Assembly: GCF_949628265.1 (NCBI RefSeq)
Contig: NC_088789.1
Coordinates: 28,699,883-28,763,882, forward strand
Direction: 5' to 3'
Origin: Cloeon dipterum
Lineage: Eukaryota > Arthropoda > Insecta > Ephemeroptera > Baetidae
Length of the DNA stretch: 64,000 bases
Shown: piece after piece, positions 1 to 10,609 of the stretch
Layout of the letters: each line of letters opens with the position of its first letter
How positions within the stretch are numbered: the first letter of the stretch is position 1
Program-made: the position numbers and the translations under genes
The notes under the pieces: model-generated
Seen by the model: only the letters and a program-made list of their open reading frames with translations
Told to the model about the DNA's origin: nothing
Databases searched by the model: none

Positions 1-135
1 AGTGCAGCCGATGGGGCGCGAGTGTGCCGCTGCTGCTAAAGCTGCCTGAGTGCCTGCTGGCCTGCTGCATCGCTGGAGGGAAAAGCCGTTTTCCGTCTGT
101 TCTCGCCGCTCTACAGCTAACTCGTCAGCCATCAT
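1..135 (-). other. possible 5' coding exon running off the left edge
   Basis: On the minus strand an ATG-ATG pair at 135 and 132 opens a frame with no stop for about 45 codons to the window edge. It begins M-M-A-D-E-L-A-V-E-R-R-E and becomes alanine-rich. The stretch is richer in G+C than the AT-rich DNA after it. The plus strand is also open in one frame here and ends near a GT (after position 149), so the strand is uncertain. I recognise no family. It may be the first exon of an eighth gene or plain GC-rich non-coding DNA. Confidence 0.25.
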
Positions 136-568
136 TTTGTCCGAAAGGTATTATTAGGCAAAGGCAGTCGACAATAATTATTACTGTTAAATTTTTTTAA
201 TAAGAGAAATATAAAAAATAATCAAACCTTTGTGGTAAAATAAACCGTATCTTCAAACCAAAAGCAAGCTAAAAGTCATTTAACTGAAGAATTTGAATAT
301 ATTTGTGTGCAATGCAACAGTTTGAAAATTTAATATCGTTATGTAAGACAATTGCAATCAAAAATTATCCCGTAATTCATTGAAATATCAATATTTTATT
401 TATTTGAATAAGATTCATTCATGAGAACAATAATTAAGCGTTTTCAATGCATAAGATTAGAGAAATTAACATTAAGCATTATTATTTTTTAAAGTAGTAC
501 ATCAATTTGAAGTTTATCAAGTCAAATATTTTTATAAAGGTGAGTGATGAAGAAAATAAAACCTTTAC
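136..568. other. AT-rich intergenic DNA
   Basis: No coding region, RNA gene or clear repeat seen. It lies downstream of ANK1. Confidence 0.6.
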
Positions 569-576
569 ATAAAAAT

Positions 577-786
577 CAGGGTTCGCCGATTCAACAATTT
601 GCAAAAATGTTCCACAGTATAAACAGCTGGAAAAACACAATTTTTGGATTTTTCCTTTTGTGCAAATCGCTAATTTTGGTCATCCATCGTGAGAATTTTT
701 TACCTTCAATAAAAATGCTATGTTTCAGAAAAATGCAGAAAAAACAGTGGTCCTTTCCAGAAAAATGTGTGTTTTGGCGTACCCTG
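577..786. mobile_element. hAT-type MITE (210 bp) with 8-bp target duplication
   Basis: The ends are CAGGGTTCGCC and, read from the other side, CAGGGTACGCC, so 10 of 11 bases match as terminal inverted repeats. Exact 8-bp copies of ATAAAAAT flank it at 569-576 and 787-794. Terminal CAGGG with an 8-bp duplication is the hallmark of hAT elements. It is too short to encode a transposase. The right-hand target copy touches the ANK1 stop codon, so the insertion sits immediately 3' of the coding sequence. A longer element with similar ends lies at 5598-5989. Confidence 0.8.
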
Positions 787-794
787 ATAAAAAT

Positions 795-2669
795 TCAGTG
801 CAAGCGGATTAATCTGCGTAGCAGTCCTCGCCTCTTTTTCACATTGAGCGTCTTGAAGTAGAGTTTCATGTCATAGCAGCACCTTTTTGAAGCAATGTCC
901 ATGACGGATTTGCCTTTGGAGGTCAGCGCCATAGGGTCGACGCCCTGCTTCACCAGCCACTTGCACATTTCTACGTCGGCGTACTCCGCTGCGAGGTGCA
1001 GCACGCTTTTCTCTTGAAGCCCGAGTTCGTTAATCAGCTCCGGATTCAGTGAGTGCACATACTTGGCACCTTCCAAGCAATTATGCCGAACGCAGAAGTG
1101 CATCAGATTGATTTTTTCTCCGAGAAGGCGGACGTCCGCTTTGGCACCGAGGTTGACCAATTCGCGAGCCGTGTCCAAGTTCCTGTTGAGCAGGGCGAAG
1201 TGCAGCGGGCTCAGCTCGAATTCGTTCCCGCTGTTGAGGGGCACTTTTAGTTTAATGAGGTACTGCACGATCTCAACTCCGTGCTTCTTGTTCTTCGCCG
1301 CCATGTGGAGTGGGCTGGCGCCTGTCTTCATGTAAAATTTGAACACGTCTTCGTCCAGCAGGAACAGCCACTGGCACATGTCCACATCGGCGTACTCGGC
1401 TGCTATGTGAGCCGCATTCCTGCCTTTCGAATCTCGAGCTTTGATCTGCTTGGGTTTGTGCTTGAACACCAGCTTGGCACCCTCGAGGTAGTTCTCCTTG
1501 ATGCAGAACTGGAGCAGGTTCAACCCTTGGAACTCGACCGTCAGGTCTACCTCCTGCTTGATCAACTCGTCCGCCACGACCAGGTTTCTCAGCCTCAGGG
1601 CGAAGTGGATGGGCGCCTGTCCGTCTCCAGTCACCTTGTTCCGGTCCATGTCTAAGCCGATCAGGTACCGGACCATCTGCCTCCTCTCCGTCTCGTTGTC
1701 TGCGTTCGTCGTATTGTAGGCGATGAAGTGCAGGGCGTTGGCCCTGTAGAGGTCGTCGTCCACGGCGTACTTGTTGACGTCCCTCTTGGCCAGCCACTGC
1801 AGCATCTCGAGGTCGGCGTGCATGGCGGCGTGGTGGAAGGCCGTGGTGCCGCTCTTGTTGGATTCGTGCACCATCTTCTTGTCCTTCCTGTGCACCAGTT
1901 TCGCGCCTTCGAGGTCGTTGTTTTTGACGCAGAAGTGCAGCACGTTGGCCACGGTTCCCATCTTGATGCGCGTTTCGGCGCCGAGCCTGAACAGCTCCAT
2001 GGCCATTTCGTGCTTGCCCTGCTGCAGGGCGTAGTGCAGCGGCGTCATCTTGCCCTTGGCCTTTTCGCTGACGTAGAGGTCTGCATGCTCGACTAAGTAG
2101 CAGACGAAGATTTTGTGGTCTGACGCTCTGAAGGCTACGTAGTGCAGTGCCGTGGCGCCGAGCTTCTCGTCGAAGGCGCCGATTTCGACGCCATTCTCCA
2201 CCAGCCAGTGGCAACCTTTTAGGTCTGCGTGCTGCGCTGCCAGGTGGAGGGCTGTTTTTCCGTATTCCCCCCTCTCCTTGATCATATTTTTGTGATGGTC
2301 GTGCACTATTTTTGCGAGGATGAAATTGTTTTCTTTGACGAAGACGTGAAGAAGGTTATTTCTCTGCTCCTCCTCGTCCTCCACTCTTCGCAGTTTGAGC
2401 AGTTGCTCGGCCACTTTGAAATTCTTCACCTCGGTGGCATAATGGATCGGCTCCTTGCCCTTGGAGTCTTTCTTCGCCACGTCGAGTTCTTCAGAGGCGA
2501 GGAATTTGACGATTTCGCAACCATGATTGATGTTTCTTGCTGCATAATGCATCAGCGTCTCGCAACATGGGCCTAAGATGGTGCTGACGTTGATGTCCTT
2601 CTCCTTCAAGTAATTTTGACACTCCTCCAAGCTGCAATCTTGGAGAAACTCTAGCAGATCATCGGCCAT
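795..2669 (-). CDS. ankyrin-repeat protein ANK1 (624 aa)
   Basis: Almost wholly ankyrin repeats; no signal peptide, membrane segment or enzyme domain is visible, so an intracellular binding or scaffold role is inferred. I start at 2669 (M-A-D-D-L-L-E-F) because the frame upstream crosses a good minus-strand splice acceptor (polypyrimidine then CAG, AG at 2690-2691), so the sequence beyond is intron. The four-repeat module of the cluster is seen as B-C-D, then three full A-B-C-D modules, then a last A repeat and a cap. A repeats read like ALHLAAxxADLxxCxWL, D repeats like NLLxFCxxxNxLEGAKxVH. It is the most diverged member: it lacks the N-terminal TPLMLAARDE-type repeat of ANK3-ANK7, and its C-terminus ends in a basic tail (KKRRGLLRRLIRLH) instead of the usual FRSLGIKK-like end. 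A hAT MITE abuts the stop codon. Confidence 0.9.
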   Translation of the reverse strand: MADDLLEFLQDCSLEECQNYLKEKDINVSTILGPCCETLMHYAARNINHGCEIVKFLASEELDVAKKDSKGKEPIHYATEVKNFKVAEQLLKLRRVEDEEEQRNNLLHVFVKENNFILAKIVHDHHKNMIKERGEYGKTALHLAAQHADLKGCHWLVENGVEIGAFDEKLGATALHYVAFRASDHKIFVCYLVEHADLYVSEKAKGKMTPLHYALQQGKHEMAMELFRLGAETRIKMGTVANVLHFCVKNNDLEGAKLVHRKDKKMVHESNKSGTTAFHHAAMHADLEMLQWLAKRDVNKYAVDDDLYRANALHFIAYNTTNADNETERRQMVRYLIGLDMDRNKVTGDGQAPIHFALRLRNLVVADELIKQEVDLTVEFQGLNLLQFCIKENYLEGAKLVFKHKPKQIKARDSKGRNAAHIAAEYADVDMCQWLFLLDEDVFKFYMKTGASPLHMAAKNKKHGVEIVQYLIKLKVPLNSGNEFELSPLHFALLNRNLDTARELVNLGAKADVRLLGEKINLMHFCVRHNCLEGAKYVHSLNPELINELGLQEKSVLHLAAEYADVEMCKWLVKQGVDPMALTSKGKSVMDIASKRCCYDMKLYFKTLNVKKRRGLLRRLIRLH

Positions 2670-2769
2670 TTTCTGTGATTTATTTCTTTCTGAAATTGAA
2701 AAAAGGCAGATTTTAAATTTGAGGGAATAATTAATTTTTAAACCAGGAACCAACCTTTTTTCAGGCAAT

Positions 2770-5597
2770 TTTCCTTAAATTTCTTCCTTATTGTGGACTT
2801 GGTCCTCTAAAAAATGATCTGTGAACATTTAAATTTTAAATTAGATAAAATTTTAATTAATTGATTGATAAAATAAATTATATTGTTCTAATTATCTTAT
2901 TATGAAGCTGGAAATATTAATTTGGTTCGTTCGTGCCGGAAATTTGATCGGTCGCTCGCTCCGTCCACTTTTCTATTCCTTCTCCATCGCGCGCGCGAGT
3001 CAGTTGACCGGAGTGAAGTTGGCTCTGGTCAATAGTACTCAGAGAGGTCTACCGCGTGGAGCGAACTTCTCTCCGATCAGCTGACTCGTGCGCGCTTATT
3101 GTTAGAGTGCACGCGCGACACAGAGGGGTAAAAAATAATGCGGGGTGAGCGACCCATCAAGGTTCCGCGGCACGAACGCGATTGTCCTATATGTTTTCTG
3201 AGGGAGCAGGTTTCTCTTTTGAAATCTCGCAGCCAGCAGCTTCACGGCGAGCGATTTTTATTCTTTATTATTTGTTGTTCTAAAAACCTCACGCACATTC
3301 ACGATTCCCACACGCAACTTAAATTTGTCGTAAATTTGTGTAAGGCTGATATTTTATAATTTGTGACGAAATACTTGAACATCAAAGAAGATTTCCTCTT
3401 AATTCTCACCCTTGAAAATTATGAAACATGGGCAATGCTTGCAATTAAGTGCGCAATGTGCCTTATTATTGTGGGCGCCAGACCGAACTGAGATGACAAA
3501 TTGAATTTCCTTCCGCTTTTTCTTGCTTTAGAGCCAGTCACTTATTTTAATTACGAAAATGTTTGGTAATAAACATAAATATTTTCCTAGAAAACATATA
3601 TATTATGCATTTGTGTCGAAAACATTCTTACTTAACGGCTGATGAAATACTCTTGTAAAAAATATTTTAAATTATTAATATTAGACAGAATTCAATTCTG
3701 GTTGCTGATTTTTATTTAATCGGTTGATTTGCTGTCCAATTTTTTTGCCCCTGCTGAAGTTTATAATAAATATAGTGGAATAAAATCGAAGCAACCCCAA
3801 TAATAAATGAAATCGGTAAAAAATTAATAATGATAAATTATTCTTGGCGACCGCTGGGTTAAAAAACACACTTTGACCGCTAAAAGATTTCCATTTTTCA
3901 TGGTTTATCGTGAGAAGCACGGTTCCTCTTTGCATGATGCCCAGATGTGCTTCCCTTAAGGAGATTTATTATTTATTTTTTATGACCCAAGGCAAGACCG
4001 ATTGGACATTCACGTGTGCGCGCAGTGCTTAGAAAATAACAATACAAAAAAAACTTCAGGGTAGATTTATGACCAAAAGTGAGGCGCTCGAGACCTTTTT
4101 ACAAGACGTTGTGGGCGGTAGAGATCAGAGTGCGTGAGCTGTTATTCGCACTTGCATTACATCTGGCGGCCCGCGGACACCTTTAAATTTTTACAGGTAT
4201 ACAAGCGCTCATCTCATGTTAGAAAATTATTTGAAAGGGTATTTCCAATTACCTGTTTCAAAATAAAAATTTTAAAGAAATACCAGCGTGCGTCAACGGG
4301 AAAAATTCAATGCTGCGAACGGTATACGATTGATTAAAAAATCATGTTAGTGGCGTGTTACACACCATCCTCAAAACAGAAGCGCAATACCCCAATACAG
4401 CCCCGAGGCAGGCAAGTTCGAACTGTCTACTCAATTACATTTTTTCTAACGGTTCAGGCAGGAAAATAAATAGACTACCTGGGAGACGAGAGTGACACAT
4501 CGCGCCGCTTGGTAATTTTAGTCTGTTCGTTGCATCAATATTTTACCTGCTCTCTTGACCCGAAGGCTGGCTTCTTTTGTTGCTTTTAAAGGAATTCGAA
4601 CGCACGCAATGTGACAAATATGGGAAAATATTTTTATTGACTGCCTTTGACAATGAGATGCACTTGAATATAAATCTGACGCAAGGAGTAAATTAAATAA
4701 ATATCCCTTTGCCCCATTCAGTTTGAACTAGTCGACATGAAAATCATTTTAAAATAAGGACGTGACACACACAGTCAGAAATAAATTTAAAAATGAGTTT
4801 TTCTTAAATAATGTAAGGAATATAATTTAAAATAACCTACTTTAAAAATTATTGCCCCGCCAGTAAGGGGAAATTTTTTAATATTTTGAATATCCCCTAT
4901 TTCTGTTTGTAAACAGAGAGCTGGTTTTTTATTTAAATTTTGAAGAGCGTGAGCAAAAACAATATCGGAAATAACACAAAATTATGTAGAATATGCATAG
5001 TAAATAGACGATGAAAGTAAATAAAAACTCACAATTTTTCCGGCTGATCGCTGGCCAAGACGCGTCTGTCTCCTTTTGAGCGTAACTGCAGTGTAAAGCC
5101 TAAAAGCCTGCGACTCACAGAGCCGCTGGCTGCTGCTTGTCGGAGGAGACACAAGAAAGTAGCAGCGCCGCGTCCTGGCAGCGCCGCGCGATGCGAACAA
5201 AAGGGAGTTTTCTTCCCTCTGTTTCTGTTTGTGTGCGGGCGATTTCTCAACAGTGCATTGAGACAAATACTGGCGCAGAATTTCGTAATGAAGAACTGTT
5301 ATGGATTTGTTAAATATTATTACGAAATTTGGCGCCTCTGTTGCAACACATCAATAAAAAATAATCAATTCAAACTAAAGTTTAAAAAAATATTAAAATT
5401 TAAAAATAATCGCGTCGTGCGCGAGGGCGCACAGGTTTCTAATAAAATTTACAATTTTAAATAATTTTAAAGTAAATAAAACAATAGCTGATTCGAAAGG
5501 GCTCACAAAAAGGCCTTTTTTGATAGTAAACGGTGCGGGCGTCCGACACGATGTAGAATTTTTTTATCAATTGTTTCTGACTCGTGACACTCCTCGG
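2770..5597. other. intergenic DNA upstream of ANK1
   Basis: No convincing coding region. It should hold the ANK1 promoter and leader exon, but I could not place them. A small GC-rich palindrome lies at 2989-3095. Short open frames here have no recognisable family and are treated as chance. Confidence 0.5.
2989..3095. repeat. imperfect palindrome, about 107 bp
   Basis: Left arm GCGCGCGAGTCAGTTGACCG pairs with the reverse complement of the right arm (CGATCAGCTGACTCGTGCGCG), and pairing continues inward through the GAAGTT segment. It is much more GC-rich than its surroundings. It could be a small foldback element or a promoter-associated structure of ANK1. Confidence 0.55.
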
Positions 5598-5989
5598 CAG
5601 GGTTCGCAAAAACCCGCATTTTTCCGGAAAAACCCAGTGCATTGCAAAAAACTGTTTTTTGCGGGTTTTTCTGCAATTTTGCGCATTTTTCCAAAACACA
5701 TGCATTCTTATGGAAAATAAAAAATTCTCAAGATGCGGATGATTAAAAATAGGATTTTTCAAAATCCCCAAAATCGGTATTAGAGCCACGGGTTCCTTCA
5801 AGAGACAGAAAATTTTAACTCTCAGCGTAATTTTATGAAATTTCAGACTGATTTGGAGCGAAAATTGACTACTTTTGGGATAAATTCGGAAAAATGCGGA
5901 AAACCCCAAAACTTGTGGGTTTTTCCAGCCGGTTTTTTGCGCAAAAAACCAGTGGTGCATTTTTGCGCAGTGCAAAATTGGCGAACCTG
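5598..5989. mobile_element. hAT-like MITE (392 bp)
   Basis: The ends are CAGGGTTCGC and, from the other side, CAGGTTCGCC, like the 210-bp element at 577-786. Inside, short inverted stretches such as AAAACCC...GGGTTTTT recur. No 8-bp target duplication is seen (CTCCTCGG versus AAGGAGGG), so it is either old or its edges are rearranged. It has no coding capacity of its own. Confidence 0.6.
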
Positions 5990-6861
5990 AAGGAGGGAGA
6001 TTACGATGGCAATAGGAACGCGTTTTTATTCCATCAGAAAATAATATTGGGGATCAATTCACGCATTCCGACATCCCAGTGAAAAATCGCGAGCCAAATT
6101 GAGACAATATATTTTTGTGCTCCGCTCGCTCGATTTGCTCCTCTATTGCTTTACGTGCCAGCGAGTCGTCACAAATAAGGCCCGCGCGCTCAACCTACGT
6201 ACGCGGGCGAGACTGCAACATCCCTCATCCCTCGAATGCGTCTTCAGGAATGGATGACCTACTGGCCCCAATTCCTTTTTAGAAATTCACTAACGAGAAA
6301 AAGAAAATTTTTATGATCCAGTGACTTTCAAACACATCATGCAAAAGGAGAAGAAAAATTTCCGTGAAGGCTGTGGACTGTGGGAGCGAGGCGACGGGAG
6401 AAAATTGTGCGCACAATGCCCGTCTCAAGGTTGCTTGTCACGTAATTTATCTTCCAGTGAAAAAATGTAAACATGCCATCTCGGCGCGCCACCCCCAACC
6501 AGCCCTTTGTCACACGACACAATTATTTCTCAACTATTGATGGGAGACAAATGCTCTGAATGTATACATATTTTTTGTTTACTTGCTTCTGTCATTTTCA
6601 ATTGTTCCCGGTCAATTCTTTTAATAATAAAAGGGAAGCGTAACAGAATTATATTCGGATGAGATGTTTCTAAGAATATGCATACAACAAAAGATGCATT
6701 CATAGCATCGTGCTCCAGAAATAATTTTAAAAAGGGAGAGTGGCCGATATATGAGAGGAACATAAATCTAGAAAATTCCTTTTTAAGAAAAATAGCCAAA
6801 GTTTCTTTTCTGGATTTAAGCATTATTCTTTTTATTTTGTTTGTTGGAATGCCAAAGTGGT
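5990..6861. other. intergenic DNA
   Basis: Nothing convincing seen; ordinary AT-rich sequence between two miniature elements. Confidence 0.5.
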
Positions 6862-6865
6862 TTTA

Positions 6866-7239
6866 AGACCGTCTTTGAAAAAGTTTCTGAGCACACCAAT
6901 CGATTCTTGAGGGTCGAATTAGGCAAAGTGGATATTTTTTCCGACCAGAAAGTCCAGCACGAAGTGCGAACTTTTTTTTCCCGCCAAAACAATATGAATG
7001 CGAGAAGTGCGCATGCGTGAGAGCTGGTTTTAGCACTTGCAGAGAGACCGCCTGTACGAATTACTTCTTTTTCAGACCCAGCCAGCTCTGACGCATGCGC
7101 AGTTCTCGCAAATATTGTTTTGGCGGGAAAAAAGTTCGCACGTTGCGCTGCACTTTTTGGTCGAAAAAAACATCCACTTTACCTAATTCGACCCTCAGGA
7201 ATCGATTGGAGTGCTCAGAAACTACGTCAAAGATGGTCT
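6866..7239. mobile_element. foldback MITE (374 bp) with TTTA target duplication
   Basis: The left half (AGACCGTCTTTG...) pairs with the reverse complement of the right half (...CAAAGATGGTCT) along almost its whole length, so it is a long-armed foldback. The two copies of TTTTGGCGGGAAAA-like sequence are the inner arms. TTTA occurs at both flanks (6862-6865 and 7240-7243). It is non-coding. It lies just beyond the 3' end of ANK2. Confidence 0.75.
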
Positions 7240-7377
7240 TTTACTGAAACACGTTCTTGCATATTATTTTCATTCCAGGTGTGGTTGCAATTATGATTGA
7301 AAGAATAGACCGCTCATCGATTAGTTGGTTTTACTTGAATAAAGCATATTGATGGGTCAAAAGTCAATATATATAGA

Positions 7378-7383
7378 TTTATT
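7378..7383 (-). terminator. poly(A) signal of ANK2
   Basis: AATAAA on the minus strand, about 130 nt beyond the ANK2 stop codon. Confidence 0.55.
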
Positions 7384-7510
7384 GAAAAGCCTTTCCTCTC
7401 AAACTAACATATTATGGGAAAACAGTTGATTTACAAAGTTCTTAGAACTGAAATCAAAAAGTTTCATTAATTTTGAAACTGCAAGAGAGCGGAAAATCTC
7501 CCTTTGATCT

Positions 7511-8804
7511 TCACGCATTTGCTGGCCATGGCAGCAGCGGGCGATAATCTCTTCTTTTTGAACGGAATATACGAAGCAAAATCTTTGCAGCTTCAATATC
7601 TTCCTGCTTGTCGTCAAACGAAATCAAATTCTGGCACAATTTCAGCATGATTTCCTTTCCATTTTGTTTGTTTCGCACAGCACAGTGGACAAAGCCGGCA
7701 AACGAATTCTTGTTCACCTTGGCCTGGCCTTGCTCTAGCAGCCATTGGCACATTTCGAGACTTCCAAATTGCACTGCGAGGTGGAGGACGGTCACTCCGT
7801 TGACCCCGACCTCTTTGATCAAATTTCTGTCTTTTTCGTGCACGAATTTGGCCGCGTCCAAGTTATTTTTGCAGACGTAATACTGCAACAAATTTTTTCC
7901 TCGCACTTTTAATTTGGTGGCCCCACCGCCATGCTTCAAAAGCTCCTCTGCCACTCCGAATTTTCCCGAATCTATTGTGTGAATAATGAGGGAAGATATT
8001 AAATTCGCTCCGCGTTCGTGATTGTAATTGAATTTTGAGAGCAGGAATGGAATGATCTGAGTGGCGTGCTTTTCGTTGTTGACAGCGAGTTTCAGAAACG
8101 ACGATTCTTCCTCAAAATTGCCAACTTTGAGAGGAGAAACCTGGAGGAACCATTTGCACATGGCCAAATCTGCGAATTTCACCGCGAGCTCGAAGTAATT
8201 CCGTTTGCAACTAGCGTCACCGATCAAATACTCTTCCTCCTCGAGCACGAATTTGGCAAAGTCCAGTTTATTCGTCTTGATGCAAAAGTGCAAGAGATTT
8301 TCCCCAGATGGTGAGATTTTCTCGTGCAGTTTGGCTGCGAGCTCAAAATTTCTGGCTCGGAGCGCGTACACGAGCGGAACGTCGCCGTTTTTGTCCGTGC
8401 TCGCGGCGCTGCATCCATTGGCCACGAAGAACTCGGCCAGTTGCATGCCGTGGACGACGTTGACGGCGGCGTAGTGCAGAGCCGAGGCGCCGAGGATGCT
8501 GCACTTGGCGCCGACGTCGGCGCCCTGCTCCACTAGGCGTCGGCAAACGGCGGCATCCGTCATCTTCGCCGCGAAATGCAGGGCGGGCAGCTCACCCTTG
8601 TACGCCTCGATGAACGCTAGTTTGTATTCGAAATTTGTGTTTCTTCGAAATTTTTGCTGCAATGTCTCCAAATCTGCGTGTCGTTTTCCTAAAACTGGAA
8701 ATAAAAATAAATGAAAAAATATTTTGCCAAATGAAAACAGAAAACTCACTGTTGCTTTTAGGGGTGTAATTAATTAGCACAGATCCTTCGTTGCAGATCA
8801 TCAT
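7511..8804 (-). CDS. ankyrin-repeat protein ANK2 (412 aa, two coding exons)
   Basis: Spliced as 8804-8750 and 8694-7511. The 55-nt intron has a GTGAGT donor and a TTTATTTCCAG acceptor and joins N-A-to-TT as Ile (S-N-I-L-G-K-R-H). An ATG-ATG pair in context CCAATGATG starts the protein; a further acceptor just upstream (near 8820) shows another leader exon. The body is shorter than its neighbours: about two and a half four-repeat modules, then A and a partial B repeat, ending in a basic tail (R-S-K-R-R-D). The repeats are more divergent, with some losing the TPLH core. The intron is exactly as long as the first coding exon, so an unspliced reading gives a protein of equal length; the splice signals and ATG context favour the spliced form. 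The role is presumably protein binding, like the others. Confidence 0.82.
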
Positions 8805-8820
8805 TGGAAAATTGCGAGCT

Positions 8821-10581
8821 GGAACGAAAAGGAGAATTTATGAAATTTCCATAGATAAGAAATTAACCTTAAATTTTAATTGATGTAGTTTGGCTTTTTG
8901 ATTTAACTCCTCACAAGGAAACTATTTAGGAAAGGAAAATAGGAGTGCCCGAAAGAATGCGGACACGTTGGTCTTTGAAAGTTTTCTTTAAATTAAATGA
9001 AAACAGGAAAATTTTAGTCCATGGTCCTATAAAGATAAAAAATGCGGAGTTAACGGAACACAACAAAAACCACAAAAACATTTTCCCCTAAGCTTTTAGA
9101 TTTTCAAGGTTCAAAGGACTGTTCTATAAAATGGTTAAGTTACAATTATTTGAAATATTATAGAGGTTGGGAACTCAATACCATAATAGTCAGCAACAGG
9201 AGATGAATATCTTGAGCGGCTGCACAACATGTTCCCCTTCGGAGGTTTGAAGGTGTTTTCTTTTTTTATTCGGCGCCAGCGCTCCTCTCAGAAAAAATAT
9301 GAAATAAAAATTTGGAGGGAAGATATCGCCCAAAATGCTGGTAAAAAATTCCTGAAGAAAAAAGAACCTGAAAAAAAACCAGAAGAGGAGAATTTTTTCC
9401 TTTCGCTTATTTATAGTTTTGAACAGCTGTAGAAGCACCTTTAAATTTTAAGTAATAAATTCCTTTGAATGTGCTCGCTCATTTTTACATTTTCCTGCAT
9501 ATTTTTTTCCTGTTTCCTGCTCGCTCAATAATTTATCATTTTTATTAATTTCTTCCATTTTCCTGAATATTTTTGCATTGTTCTGCAACGCTCTTAGTAC
9601 ACGCGCAATGAGAAGACGAAAATAAATTTTCGCTCTTTTTGTTCTAATTTATTTTCCATTTTCATTCACGGGATTCATTCATACCTTAGGCCAAATGAAT
9701 GGGGGAAAACGATATGCGCGGCGTTGGAATGAAGAAATAAAGAATAAATGAATGGCATTATTTCTTCAGTGTCACTCGATATTAACATTTAAACTGCTGC
9801 TTTTGACGATTTAATCAACACCACGTGACTGGGAACATGATGAATGAGTATATTTATATTTTGCTTCTTTCGTTTGGATTTTTTCCTCAGGGTAGCGCTG
9901 CGTACGTTCAACCCACTTTAAGTCCCTGAGAAAGGTGAGGCTGCCGGCCATGATGTTTCCACATAGGGAGAACGACGTCACTCTAACCACCCTTAAAAAT
10001 GCGAAAAATACACATCTCCTCTCGCCAGCAAGGGAGGAGCTTGTAATCATCGTGGCGGCCGGCGCGGCCGCGATCATCCCCCTGTTCATACGAGTTAAAA
10101 CAGGTGTTTTTGTGTTTATCCCTGCAGCAGCACGCACGAGACTCTTTGGAATTATTTTGTTGCTCATTTCAGTCTCAATAGGGCAGATATTAAGGTGAGA
10201 AAACTGTCGTTTTAGTTGTCAAGCATGCATGTTAATATTCTTAAACATTTTTGAGTCTTTTAGGCGCCAAATTTTGAGGCAGGCTGGACATTTTAACCGG
10301 CTCGCAGTTTCAGGATAAAATTTAAAAGAGTGTTCGCGTGAGTAATTATTTTGCAATGTAAATAACTGTATCATTTCAGTTCACTGACCTTGCCAAAAGG
10401 GTACAATTGTGATTGACCGACCCATATATTGGGGGTGAAATTTAAATTAGCAATTTATATTTTATATTTAATTATTTATTCTGTGATGTTTATTACCGTG
10501 TTGACTGTTGGAAGTTGCATATTTAAAATGCCTGTCAAACAAAAAGATAAAATCCAAAAATATTTTTCATAAGTATAAATA
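8821..10581. other. intergenic DNA between ANK2 and ANK3
   Basis: AT-rich with a GC-richer patch around 9930-10150 that is open on both strands for 80-120 codons. Neither frame resembles a known family, so I do not call a gene. The ANK2 leader exon and promoter should lie in the 8.8-9.5 kb part. Confidence 0.45.
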
Positions 10582-10587
10582 TTTATT
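10582..10587 (-). terminator. poly(A) signal of ANK3
   Basis: AATAAA on the minus strand, 23 nt beyond the ANK3 stop codon. Confidence 0.6.
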
Positions 10588-10609
10588 AATTGCCATTTAA
10601 TTCTAATAA

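Noticed and set aside
1273-2214. Long minus-strand open frame of 313 codons inside ANK1
   Set aside because: It is another frame of the ANK1 coding region; its Arg- and Gly-rich product is what shifted GC-rich ankyrin codons give.
4400-4430. GTTCGAA-like B-box suggesting a tRNA
   Set aside because: No matching A-box or cloverleaf could be drawn.
5457-5975. 172-codon minus-strand frame
   Set aside because: Lies almost wholly in the hAT-like MITE and has a low-complexity product.
9811-10198. Overlapping open frames on both strands between ANK2 and ANK3
   Set aside because: No family, no splice or promoter support, and both strands are open because of local composition.
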